64,000 bases of DNA from Bacilli bacterium (lineage in GTDB: Bacteria; Bacillota_I; Bacilli_A; RFN20; CAG-826), in the NCBI GenBank assembly GCA_016302065.1, contig JAEDOI010000001.1:23364-87363 (forward strand), in the 5' to 3' direction. The notes under the pieces are model-generated. The model was not told the DNA's origin and searched no databases. It saw only the letters and a program-made list of their open reading frames with translations. The position numbers and the translations under genes are program-made. Below, piece by piece: positions 16,328 to 25,014 of this stretch (position 1 is the stretch's first letter; each line of letters begins with the position of its first letter).

Positions 16328-17305
16328 ATGAATAATAAATTTAAATTACTATTAAGTGTTACATTTATAATTCCTCTTGTAGCATGTTCTAGTGTTAAAC
16401 ACTATTCGTTAAAAGATTATGAATTAAATATGGAATTTAATAATAATTCCTTTAAGATTATGCAATTAACTGACATACATTTAGGTGTTCAAGTTGATAA
16501 TGTTAAAGAAATGAAATTTATTAGATCTTTTATCGAAGAAAATAAACCTGATTTAATTGTCACTACTGGCGACACTTTCTTAGATGCAAATAAAAGTATT
16601 GTGAAATTTTTCTTTGATAAAATGGATGAAAATGAAATTCCATATGCTTTTACATATGGAAATCATGATTTACAAGGAACATATAATAGTGAATTTATTC
16701 ATAAAACAATTTCAAAAGCAAAATATGCAATGTATAAAGATTATCCAGACGATGATTTGTTTGGAAGAACAAACTATTACATTAATTTAAATAAAAACAA
16801 TAATACATTGTATAGACTTTATATAATTGATAGTAATTCATACAGTTATCAAGGAACTAAATATAGTTATGATGTAATTCATGAAGATCAACTTGAACAT
16901 ATTTCTAAAATAAATGCAAAAAACCCATGTTTTGGCCTATCTTTTTTTCATATTCCTTTAATTGAATATCAAGAAACATATGATAGATATGTTAAAGGAG
17001 AGGTTAAAGGAAAAGGTGAAAATAGAGAACCATCATGTCCTGGTTATGCTAATAATGATGTATTAAAGAAATTATATGATGCAAATATTAGAGCATCATT
17101 TGTTGGTCATGATCATATTAATTATAGTGATGTAGTTTATGATGGATTTAGTGATGATTTTATTCTTTCTTATGGTGTAAAAGCTAATAAAACAATATAT
17201 GGAAATGATGACATTATGGGTTGTAAAATCATAACTTTAAATAGTGAGAACGTTGGCATTTCTTTAGATAATATTGAGGCAAAATTCTATGATTACAGTA
17301 TATAA
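16328..17305 (+). CDS. Metallophosphoesterase lipoprotein
   Basis: Predicted exported calcineurin-like phosphoesterase. The N-terminus is a lipoprotein signal with lipobox LVAC near residue 21. The dinuclear-metal motifs occur in order: LTDIHLG near 47-53, TGDTFLD near 81-87, GNHD near 112-115, FHIP near 214 and GHDH near 261-264. Length after processing (about 305) fits the family. The substrate is not identifiable. It overlaps the next membrane protein gene by 17 bases, so the two are probably co-expressed. Confidence 0.85.
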   Translation: MNNKFKLLLSVTFIIPLVACSSVKHYSLKDYELNMEFNNNSFKIMQLTDIHLGVQVDNVKEMKFIRSFIEENKPDLIVTTGDTFLDANKSIVKFFFDKMDENEIPYAFTYGNHDLQGTYNSEFIHKTISKAKYAMYKDYPDDDLFGRTNYYINLNKNNNTLYRLYIIDSNSYSYQGTKYSYDVIHEDQLEHISKINAKNPCFGLSFFHIPLIEYQETYDRYVKGEVKGKGENREPSCPGYANNDVLKKLYDANIRASFVGHDHINYSDVVYDGFSDDFILSYGVKANKTIYGNDDIMGCKIITLNSENVGISLDNIEAKFYDYSI

Positions 17306-18197
17306 GCAAAAAGATACAAGAACGAAACATTATATATCTATTACCTTGTTTTTAGTTTTACTATTAATTATTGGTCCTATTTCTTACTTTTATGGAATCA
17401 CTTATTTAATTAGTGTTATTACAAATAAATTTTTTGAAATAGTAATGAATTTAGCGCCATTATTATCATATATCGGTGTTTGTTGTTTGATAATGTACTA
17501 TTATTATTTTATTTTTATACATCGAACAAAAATGCCTATCGCATTAAGTGTACTAATTGTTTTAGGTTTATTTTTTCTTGCTTCTAGCGTAATGTATGTT
17601 TTAAATGGTGTTTATTTAGTTAATAACATAAAAGCATTTTTATTTAAAAACTACTATGATTTTCATTTTCTTTTAGGCTTTTTACTTCTTTTAATTGGAA
17701 TAGCAGTCTTTATAATTGAGTTGGTTTCGTTTATAAAAGGTAAGAATTCAATAGCTAATCTTCTTGTTGATAAAACATTAATTAAATTTAAAAAAAGCTA
17801 TGCTTTCCTATTTATTTTGTTAACAATCCTGTTTTTATACTTATTTTATAGTTTTTTCACATATATATTTATTGGACAAAAAATTAATATTGAAAGTGTT
17901 TTTGTTGGTTTAATATTGTTTGTTAATATTTTTGATTATTTATTTGCTCTTAATTCTTTTAAACAAAGGATAAGCAATTTTTCTCTTATTAATCTTTTTG
18001 TCTTAAATGTCTTTATGATTGTTTTATTTATTTCTTTAGAAATTGACAATCCATCATTTTTGATTCAATATATAAAACCAATCTGTCCATTAGATTATGC
18101 TATTTCTTTCCCAGTTTTACCTATTCTTATTCTTTTAAATATGGTAGGAACAACTGCGATTTCGTTGTTATCAGTTTTATCATTTAAACAAAAATAA
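17289..18197 (+). CDS. Polytopic membrane protein of unknown function
   Basis: I do not recognise the family. The 302-residue product has about seven or eight hydrophobic segments, short loops and a basic start (MITVYKQKDTRTKHYISIT), typical of an integral membrane protein with a cytoplasmic N-terminus. ATG 17289 is chosen because GAGG lies 9 bases upstream; a TTG at 17274 is in frame but lacks a site. It starts inside the end of the phosphoesterase lipoprotein gene, so it may anchor or assist that protein (inference). Confidence 0.7.
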   Translation: MITVYKQKDTRTKHYISITLFLVLLLIIGPISYFYGITYLISVITNKFFEIVMNLAPLLSYIGVCCLIMYYYYFIFIHRTKMPIALSVLIVLGLFFLASSVMYVLNGVYLVNNIKAFLFKNYYDFHFLLGFLLLLIGIAVFIIELVSFIKGKNSIANLLVDKTLIKFKKSYAFLFILLTILFLYLFYSFFTYIFIGQKINIESVFVGLILFVNIFDYLFALNSFKQRISNFSLINLFVLNVFMIVLFISLEIDNPSFLIQYIKPICPLDYAISFPVLPILILLNMVGTTAISLLSVLSFKQK

Positions 18198-19761
18198 TCG
18201 TGATTTCATATACTTTTAAAAGTCTATATTAGTAGTAATATTTAAGGATTTTATGTTAAATATGGCTTATTTCTTATTGTTTTTAGCTTTTTAATAAGTT
18301 GTTGTAACAGTAAGGTAGTAAGGATAATCAAATAAATCTTTTGAATATCTAAATTCCATATTAGCTCTTTGAGAATCATTATTCCAATCAATAAGGAATT
18401 GGTCGTATACGCAAGTATAATTATCACTAGATACCATTTTTTCATAATATGTATCAGTTATATATGGGTTATTAGTAACATCGAGATCAATATTAATTTT
18501 TCCAACTCCAATATTAAAATTAGAATGGACATGAAGTCTTTCAAGTAAATATTTATATTCGTTTTCTCCATGATAATAATATAAATCAGCATATACTTTT
18601 ATTAAGCTTTTAATATTTAAATAACATTGATAATAGTCATTTGTTCCATCGTTTGTAAGTTGAAATGATTTAAAGAAATCAAGAGGATCAGTATCCTTGC
18701 CTAAATTAACAAATTTCTCAATTTCTTTTAATGTTTCACCAGCATTTAAAGAAAAATCAAAAATGTAATACATCATGTCATTTACTATTTGACCTTGGGT
18801 TAATTTTAAATATGTTTCTTCCTTAGTATAAACTGGAGCTGACCATTCACTCCAAGAATTGAATACAGTTTTTCTAGATGCTGTTTGATGAGAATTAAAA
18901 TGAGTTTTATTAACATATGCATCTGTATCTTTAATAAAGAAACGAGTTGTATAATTATCTTTATCTAATGTTGCGCTAGTGCCAAATGTTGGCTTATCTT
19001 CCTTAATACTTTCTGGAAGGGTAATTTCAATTAATCCATCGATTGTAAATAAATTATTCTCATCAACTGTGTCACCAACTTTAAGATATATATTAACACT
19101 TGCATTAATGTCTGCGTTTAAAAGTAAAGTAGCTAGACCGCTTGTTTTGAATTTCAAGTTTCCAGACATTTCATAATCACGTCTATTAGTTGTAGCAATA
19201 CCAATTTTTGTAAGTAAAGGTAGAGTTGTTAAATCAACATACCCAATATTATCTTTGGTAGCAAAAGAAGTGGTATTTGAACTATTAAATTCTTTTAAAA
19301 TAGCAAAAGTAATGTCACCACTACAACCATTATACGTCATATCTTTAATAGTTATACTGATCACATTATTTAAGTCTTCAGGATTAAAATTAACACTAAA
19401 TGAAGTAGGATTTTCAGTTTTAGTATTATATGTAAAATCTAGTTGAAAAGAAGTGTTAGCTTCTATTTTTATATTATCTATATTGTTTGAGACAAAGTTT
19501 AAAACAGCACCTACGTAATCTGTTTTAGTGGTTGAATTTTCTACCTCATTTCCTAACATTTGGTTAATTATAGGTAAATAATCTTCTAAATAGATATACA
19601 ATAAATTTGATTCAGTTATTTTTGTTATCTCTTGTAAAGCATCAACTACATTATAATCATATGTGTAGGCTTGAATTTTATCATTGTATTGAAGCTTAAT
19701 TAACGAGTCATTTTCGCTTGTCGATGTATCTTCTTCTTTTTTAATTTGAATTGTATCAGTG

Positions 19762-19797
19762 GTAGTAACGTTACTACTATCAATCGTAGTAGTAACG
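19762..19797. repeat. Inverted repeat, 11-bp arms, with internal palindrome
   Basis: CGTTACTACTA (19769-19779) and TAGTAGTAACG (19787-19797) are perfect arms around a 7-base loop. The first arm overlaps a 16-bp perfect palindrome GTAGTAACGTTACTAC (19762-19777), so two alternative hairpins are possible. It lies inside the coding frame of the 3' part. Confidence 0.85.
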
Positions 19798-19807
19798 AAC
19801 TTACCTT

Positions 19808-19840
19808 CTAATAGTCCACTTACTTCAAGTGGACTATTAG
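19808..19840. repeat. Inverted repeat, 14-bp perfect arms
   Basis: CTAATAGTCCACTT (19808-19821) and AAGTGGACTATTAG (19827-19840) flank a 5-base loop. It is about 29 bp from the 14-bp direct repeat that breaks the gene. Confidence 0.9.
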
Positions 19841-19868
19841 TGTTGTTTAGCCAACCGTCAAGCGTTAT

Positions 19869-19901
19869 TTGCCTCGGATTGGCATCATTGCCTCGGATTG
19901 G
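19869..19901. repeat. 14-bp direct repeat, 19-bp period, disrupting the gene
   Basis: TTGCCTCGGATTGG occurs at 19869-19882 and 19888-19901, separated by CATCA. On the coding strand both copies would encode NPRQ in the frame they belong to. The second period brings a TGA (19885-19887) into frame. Loss of one period (19 bp, not a multiple of three) restores the long frame exactly, as slipped-strand expansion or contraction could. Confidence 0.95.
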
Positions 19902-22485
19902 TTAATGTGCCATTAAGAGCAAAGGAAGTTGGTAATCCGTTAATAATATTAATTATTGATTGTACGCTGCCATCCATTGATTTATAGTAAGCATCAATCT
20001 CGCCTTGGTCAATTGTTGGATCAACATAATCGTTAAATGAAAGTGAGAATGTAAATACATCTCCATTTTCATTTGTTAAATAACTACCACTAATTGCTAC
20101 AAGAGAAGGATTCTCACCTTTATCAATTGTATCAAGTATAACTTGAATAGCACCAGTTGAAGTCTTATCAAATAAGGCATTGTTAATATTTACAACTAGA
20201 GCACCTTCGCTAGCACCTTGAGTAATTGAAACATATTCTTTTAATGTATCTAAATATGTGGAATTAAGGATTGTCCAAATTTGCCCATCAGTTAAATTAA
20301 GTAATGCTTCGAAATCAGCATTGATTTCTCCAAATGGGTTTTTAAGTTCAGTGTTTCCAGCATTATTATTAACAAGTCCATTAACAAGAGTGAAAATATC
20401 GTAGAATTTACCTTGAGAAAGACTCATTCTTGTTCTACTAGCTTCGCTATATCCTTGGTAATCTAAATATAAACCTTTATTTTGATAAGTGATATTAGCA
20501 TTATGAGGAACATCGTTTACTTTTCCATGCATTGATAAGTTATATAAACCTAAGTTTGCTCCACTAACAACTTCAACAGCATGTTCAAGAGTTGGGTTTT
20601 CTCCAAAATCCATTGCATCAATGTTATTTAAATCAGCATTAATTGCTCCATAAAGATTAACAACAGGAGTGGTTTCACTAGCTTTTGTATAACTAAATCC
20701 ATATGTAACACCTAATTGTTTTGATTTAATTGTTTTGGCAATTGAATTATATAAAGGAGTTACAACTTGGAAGTTAGGATAAGCATTTAAATCTCCATAA
20801 ACTGAAGAAACATCAGTTTCGGCAAATGTATCAAGAGCTAAAGATAAAGTTGCATAGTTAACATGTACTTTACCATCTGTTGTAGTATATTGATTAACTG
20901 GTAAATCTTTAATTCCAAGTGAATTAAGCTTTCCACTGCTTAAATCTAAGAATAATTTGAAATCTTTATCAGGAAGAGATGAATGTAAAGCTTTTGCATT
21001 AATTACTACATCAAGAATTTGCTTTTCGCTTCCTTCTTCACCCTCAACGATTAAATTTTTAATGATTTTCTTATAGGAATTCCAGTTACCATTCATAATG
21101 TCATAAATAACTGAATCTTTAAGAATATTATTTAATGCATCCATTGAACTATTTGTTTGTTCTTGGTTTTCATTTGCAAATGTAGCAACAATATTAGTTA
21201 CTAATTCATCAATTGTAGAATCGGCTAAGAAACCAGTTGCTAAACCATTTTGAACATTGAAATAGGTTTTATTATTTTCATATCTAACATTAAATTGTGA
21301 ATATAAATCTTTATCACCACCTAATTTAATATCATAAACTGCCCCATTGTTAATTGCTGTAGCATTTCTTAAATCTCCTTTAAGAGAACCAGTAATTTCT
21401 CTTGATGCGTTATCAAGACCATCAACTGTTTCTTTAAAACCAATTGAGAAGTTAGTATTAAATGCTTTTTCATTAACTAAGGAAGTAACTGTTGTAAGAA
21501 GGTTAGTAGTGCAATCTAAGTTATTGTATTCACCAGCATAATCGCTATTATTGACATATTCCTCATCAAGGCTCATTTCAGTTTCAGCGTTTAATGAAAT
21601 AGATACGTTATCAATTGAAAGAGGAGCAACAATAAAGTTTCTTAATAGTCCTTCTTCATTACATTTTAATGTAATTGTTAAATCTTGATGAATATTAGCG
21701 CTCTCAAGTAAACTTTGTTTAAGAACAAGATTATATGTATAAATCTTTTCTCCATTGATTTCTACAGGAGTTTGATTTAAATCGGTATCGCTTGAAAATG
21801 ACATTAAAGCATTAGTAACAATTGGAATTAATGGAATAATATCGATATTTTTAATTTCATCAACAATATCTGTGACTGAAGACAAATCTGTGGAAGTTAA
21901 GGTTTCTATTGTAGGTAAAAAATCAAGAACATCATTAATAATTTTTCCTGAAACAGAATATCTAGTATAATTCTCTTCATTATTAAAATTATCTCCCCAG
22001 TTCCAGTCGATATATAATTTTCCATTACCATTAGCATTAACTAAGAATTTTTCATTGAGCAATGTGTTTGTTGTTTCTAAATCAACGTTTTCAAGATATT
22101 TAAATTCACAAGTTCCAGTAAACTTGGCAGCAATATCATCGGTTGGATCATTTGTTTTTTCTCCATCTATGAAAGCTTTGTAATCGATGGCTCCTTTAAA
22201 GTTTAAATTGATAGAATTACTATACGTATTTCCTAAACCATTTACATTAAGGTCCATATTTTTAACTTTCAAGTTTGAAGATGCAAGGTTTTCTCCGAGT
22301 TTTGCTTTAGCATTCTCGGCTGCTAATTGTTCAGGTGTTTTTGTAGGACCAGATGGATCATCATCCTCATCACCCAAATCGATTGGAGCTTTTGAATTAA
22401 TAAAGTAAAGAGTGGATAAACTACCACCAACAATTAATGTGGTCACTAAAGTGCTTGCAAGTACTCTTAATAGTTTAAAATTCAT
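19885..22485 (-). CDS. Giant membrane-anchored surface protein, 5' part (truncated)
   Basis: An 866-residue product starting MNFKLLRVLASTLVTTLIVG, a basic N-terminus plus one hydrophobic segment that could be a signal or anchor; there is no lipobox Cys. An acidic/proline linker (about 42-55) follows, then a long hydrophilic beta-rich body. Similar modules recur, each with an aromatic strand followed by a helix, for example NKTYFNVQNGLATGF near 425 and NKGLYLDYQGYSEAS near 680. I do not recognise the family. ATG 22485 follows AAAGGAGA; an upstream TTG frame start falls inside the promoter -35. It stops at TGA in the duplicated repeat, losing the last 525 residues. Confidence 0.8.
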   Translation of the reverse strand: MNFKLLRVLASTLVTTLIVGGSLSTLYFINSKAPIDLGDEDDDPSGPTKTPEQLAAENAKAKLGENLASSNLKVKNMDLNVNGLGNTYSNSINLNFKGAIDYKAFIDGEKTNDPTDDIAAKFTGTCEFKYLENVDLETTNTLLNEKFLVNANGNGKLYIDWNWGDNFNNEENYTRYSVSGKIINDVLDFLPTIETLTSTDLSSVTDIVDEIKNIDIIPLIPIVTNALMSFSSDTDLNQTPVEINGEKIYTYNLVLKQSLLESANIHQDLTITLKCNEEGLLRNFIVAPLSIDNVSISLNAETEMSLDEEYVNNSDYAGEYNNLDCTTNLLTTVTSLVNEKAFNTNFSIGFKETVDGLDNASREITGSLKGDLRNATAINNGAVYDIKLGGDKDLYSQFNVRYENNKTYFNVQNGLATGFLADSTIDELVTNIVATFANENQEQTNSSMDALNNILKDSVIYDIMNGNWNSYKKIIKNLIVEGEEGSEKQILDVVINAKALHSSLPDKDFKLFLDLSSGKLNSLGIKDLPVNQYTTTDGKVHVNYATLSLALDTFAETDVSSVYGDLNAYPNFQVVTPLYNSIAKTIKSKQLGVTYGFSYTKASETTPVVNLYGAINADLNNIDAMDFGENPTLEHAVEVVSGANLGLYNLSMHGKVNDVPHNANITYQNKGLYLDYQGYSEASRTRMSLSQGKFYDIFTLVNGLVNNNAGNTELKNPFGEINADFEALLNLTDGQIWTILNSTYLDTLKEYVSITQGASEGALVVNINNALFDKTSTGAIQVILDTIDKGENPSLVAISGSYLTNENGDVFTFSLSFNDYVDPTIDQGEIDAYYKSMDGSVQSIINIINGLPTSFALNGTLTNPRQ

Positions 22486-22519
22486 AATTTTATCTCCTTT
22501 TTTGTTATGATGCTCTTTT

Positions 22520-22548
22520 AATATAATATTAAAAGAATTTATTGTCAA
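22520..22548 (-). promoter_or_regulatory. Consensus promoter of the split surface gene
   Basis: Minus-strand -35 TTGACA (22543-22548), 17-base spacer and -10 TATATT (22520-22525). Predicted RNA start is about 28 bases before ATG 22485. Upstream, at 22587-22601, TAGTATT-G-AATACTA is a perfect 15-bp palindrome that could be an operator. The rest of 22602-22840 is AT-rich with no gene. Confidence 0.75.
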
Positions 22549-22858
22549 TAGTTTCTAGTTTGGATGACTAGATTTACTATTGTATTTAGTATTGAATACT
22601 AGATGTAATAGTTTTGAAAAAATAATTCTGTTATTTTATCGATAATATCGACATTTTTCTTTATTAATATTGAATTAAGATGTTTTTCATTAACAATTTT
22701 TGGATAAATATTGAACTATATAATTTTTTGATACTGTAAAATTCTAAAAACTATAGTAAATCCTTTGTCTTTTATATTTTTTACAATTAAATTATCAGTT
22801 ATTCATTATTAAATAATTATAGAAATATTGTTAATTTTAAATTATAATAAAAAATACT

Positions 22859-22943
22859 GCAGGCGTGGTGAAATTGGTATACACGTAAGACTTAGGATCT
22901 TATGCCTTCGGGCGTGAGGGTTCGACTCCCTTTGCCTGCACCA
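22859..22943 (+). tRNA. tRNA-Leu (UAG)
   Basis: Acceptor GCAGGCG pairs with TGCCTGC, the anticodon loop is CTTAGGA (anticodon UAG), a long class II variable arm is present and CCA is encoded. A TATAAT at 22843-22848 lies 10 bases upstream. Confidence 0.97.
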
Positions 22944-23006
22944 TCTAGGTTGAAATTTCCCCATAAATTTTGCCAAATTAGGTAGAATGAAATGGAGAAT
23001 TTTTTT

Positions 23007-23117
23007 ATGGCATTAACTAAGATGAAAAACCTGAATGTGTCTTGTTTCATCTCAATCACAATTTACCTCTTTACACGATTTGCCACCAAGCGTGTTAAAA
23101 AGGGTGAATTTTCATAA
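23007..23117 (+). CDS. Small ORF of 36 codons downstream of tRNA-Leu
   Basis: ATG at 23007 is preceded by GGAG at 9 bases, and the frame encodes a short basic peptide beginning MALTKMKNLNVSCF and ending KKGEFS. An in-frame ATG at 22992 is possible. It lies in the 310-bp gap between tRNA-Leu and dxs, whose composition is less AT-biased than its surroundings, as in the remnants often left beside tRNA genes. I do not recognise it; it may be a gene fragment and not expressed. Confidence 0.25.
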   Translation: MALTKMKNLNVSCFISITIYLFTRFATKRVKKGEFS

Positions 23118-23253
23118 TTTATAAAAATGTAATGAGAATTTTATTTTATAAAATATGATTTGTTATTATTAATTTTTATTAAATATATATATCGCAAATT
23201 AATTATTTAAAAGTTATATTTAATCTTTTAAAATAATAAGGCAAAGGAATTAT

Positions 23254-25014
23254 ATGAGTAAAAATAAGTATATTACATTAGAAAAAATTAATAGCCCAAA
23301 AGATTTAAAGAATTTAAGTAAAAAGGAACTTATTTTATTATCTGAAGAGATTAGAGACGTATTAATAAATAAAATTTCAAAAACCGGTGGACATTTTGGC
23401 TCTAATTTAGGAATTATTGAATTGACAATCGCTTTACATTATGTTTTTTCAAGTCCAATTGATAAAATTGTATTTGATGTATCACACCAGACATATACTC
23501 ATAAAATATTAACAGGAAGAAAAGAATTGTTTCTTGATGAAACAAAATTTAATTTAAATAGTGGATTTACTAATTATTTAGAAAACGAAAATGATTGCTT
23601 TACTTTGGGCCATACATCTACTTCAATTGGATTAGCCTTAGGTTTAGCAAAAAGTAGAGACTTAAATAATGAACATTTTAATGTTATATCTTTAATTGGA
23701 GATGGATCATTAAGTGGAGGAGTTGCTTTTGAAGCTTTATCCAATGCATCATTATTAAAATCAAATTTTATTGTTATTATTAATGACAATGAAATGTCCA
23801 TAGCTGAAAATCATGGTAATATATACTCAATTTTAGAAAAATTAAGAAATAATAAAGCATATAGAGAAAGTGATAGCAATGTTTTTGTTCAACTTGGTTA
23901 TGAATATGACTATATTGAAAACGGAAATAATATTGAGGATTTAATAGATTTTTTAACTAAATATAAAGATACTAATAAACCTACAATTCTTCATGTTCAT
24001 ACCAAAAAAGGATATGGTTATGAATTAAGTTATAAAGATGAAGAAAAATATCACTATAGAGCACCATTTAATAAAGAAACTGGTGATAATCTTTTTGATG
24101 TCACTAGAACTTTTGAAGTAATAAATGGTGAATATTTTAAGAAAAAGTTGGAACAAAATGCAAATATTTGTTTAATATGTGCAGGTACTCCAAAGAACTT
24201 TAATTTCTCAAAAGAGCTAAGAAATACATATAAAAATAGATTTATTGATGTAGGAATTAGTGAAGATCTAGCTTTGCTTTATGGTGTTGGATTAAGTAAA
24301 GGAAATACAAAACCTGTTGTTTCTCTATCTTCTTCATTTATTCAAAGAGCATATGATCAAATTGCTCATGAGGTTGGTTTAAATAAACCTAATATGATAG
24401 TTCTTGTCGATTTTGCAGGTGTTTCAAAAACTAGTGCAACTCATCAAGGGTTATTTGATGTTGCAATGATTTCTGCAATTCCGAATATTACATATTTATC
24501 TCCATCAAGTGAAGAAGAATATATTTCAATGTTAGATTATTGTTTAAATCATGAAGGAACATTCTTTATAAGATTATATGGTGGTCCACTTTTACATAAT
24601 TCTATAACTGTTAATGAGAATAATTTAACTAAGTTTGAATATATAATAAAAGAAAATAATATTGCTATTATTGGTATATCTAAACTTTCTAATTTTGCCT
24701 TAGAATTACATGATAAATTGAAAAAAGAAGGCCTAAATAGTAGTGTTTTTGTTACTCATAATTTATCTTATATTGATAAAGATTTTCTTAATGAACTTAT
24801 AAATAATCATAAACTAATTGTTACAATTGAAGATACATATTTAGAAGGTGGATTTGGAGAGAAAATATCTTCTTATCTTGGAACAAGAGATGTTAAAGTT
24901 TTAAATTATGGAATTAAAAAGACCTATATTGATAATATAGATCTTAATAATATTTATCATTCAAATAGAATAGATATTAATTTAATAATAGAAGATATCT
25001 TAAAACTTAATTAA
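23254..25014 (+). CDS. dxs: 1-deoxy-D-xylulose-5-phosphate synthase-like protein, divergent
   Basis: Thiamine-diphosphate enzyme of the DXS family, which makes DXP from pyruvate and glyceraldehyde-3-phosphate for isoprenoids and thiamine. Domain I shows GGHFGSNLG near 46-54, GHTSTSIGLALG near 118 and the ThDP motif GDGSLSGG near 149 with NDNEMSIAEN near 178. Domain II shows VGISEDLA, where the catalytic Glu is kept but the usual E-Q is E-D. SSFIQRAYDQIAHE is typical, but the substrate-loop DRAG reads DFAG and the following DG is missing (KTSATHQG). At 586 residues it is slightly short. Function as true DXS is therefore not certain. It overlaps the convergent gene by 15 bp. Confidence 0.75.
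   Translation: MSKNKYITLEKINSPKDLKNLSKKELILLSEEIRDVLINKISKTGGHFGSNLGIIELTIALHYVFSSPIDKIVFDVSHQTYTHKILTGRKELFLDETKFNLNSGFTNYLENENDCFTLGHTSTSIGLALGLAKSRDLNNEHFNVISLIGDGSLSGGVAFEALSNASLLKSNFIVIINDNEMSIAENHGNIYSILEKLRNNKAYRESDSNVFVQLGYEYDYIENGNNIEDLIDFLTKYKDTNKPTILHVHTKKGYGYELSYKDEEKYHYRAPFNKETGDNLFDVTRTFEVINGEYFKKKLEQNANICLICAGTPKNFNFSKELRNTYKNRFIDVGISEDLALLYGVGLSKGNTKPVVSLSSSFIQRAYDQIAHEVGLNKPNMIVLVDFAGVSKTSATHQGLFDVAMISAIPNITYLSPSSEEEYISMLDYCLNHEGTFFIRLYGGPLLHNSITVNENNLTKFEYIIKENNIAIIGISKLSNFALELHDKLKKEGLNSSVFVTHNLSYIDKDFLNELINNHKLIVTIEDTYLEGGFGEKISSYLGTRDVKVLNYGIKKTYIDNIDLNNIYHSNRIDINLIIEDILKLN

Larger units (their letters stand above)
18291..19884 (-). pseudogene. 3' part of split giant surface protein gene (out of frame)
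   Basis: This stretch is open in a frame different from the 5' part and has no ATG or ribosome-binding site near its beginning, the first possible start being TTG at 19601. Deleting one 19-bp period of the repeat at 19869-19901 joins it seamlessly to the upstream frame (..LTNPRQ then ITLDGWLNNTNS..), giving a single 1391-residue product. About 525 residues belong to this part. They are hydrophilic, beta-rich and of unknown family, and the frame is otherwise free of stops over 1.5 kb. That argues that the break is recent, reversible or an assembly error rather than old decay. Confidence 0.8.

Noticed and set aside
19885..19887. TGA as a recoded Trp codon (Mollicutes code)
   Set aside because: Conserved Trp residues in the proteins checked are TGG, and reading through this TGA soon meets TAA. 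The 19-bp repeat explains the break better.
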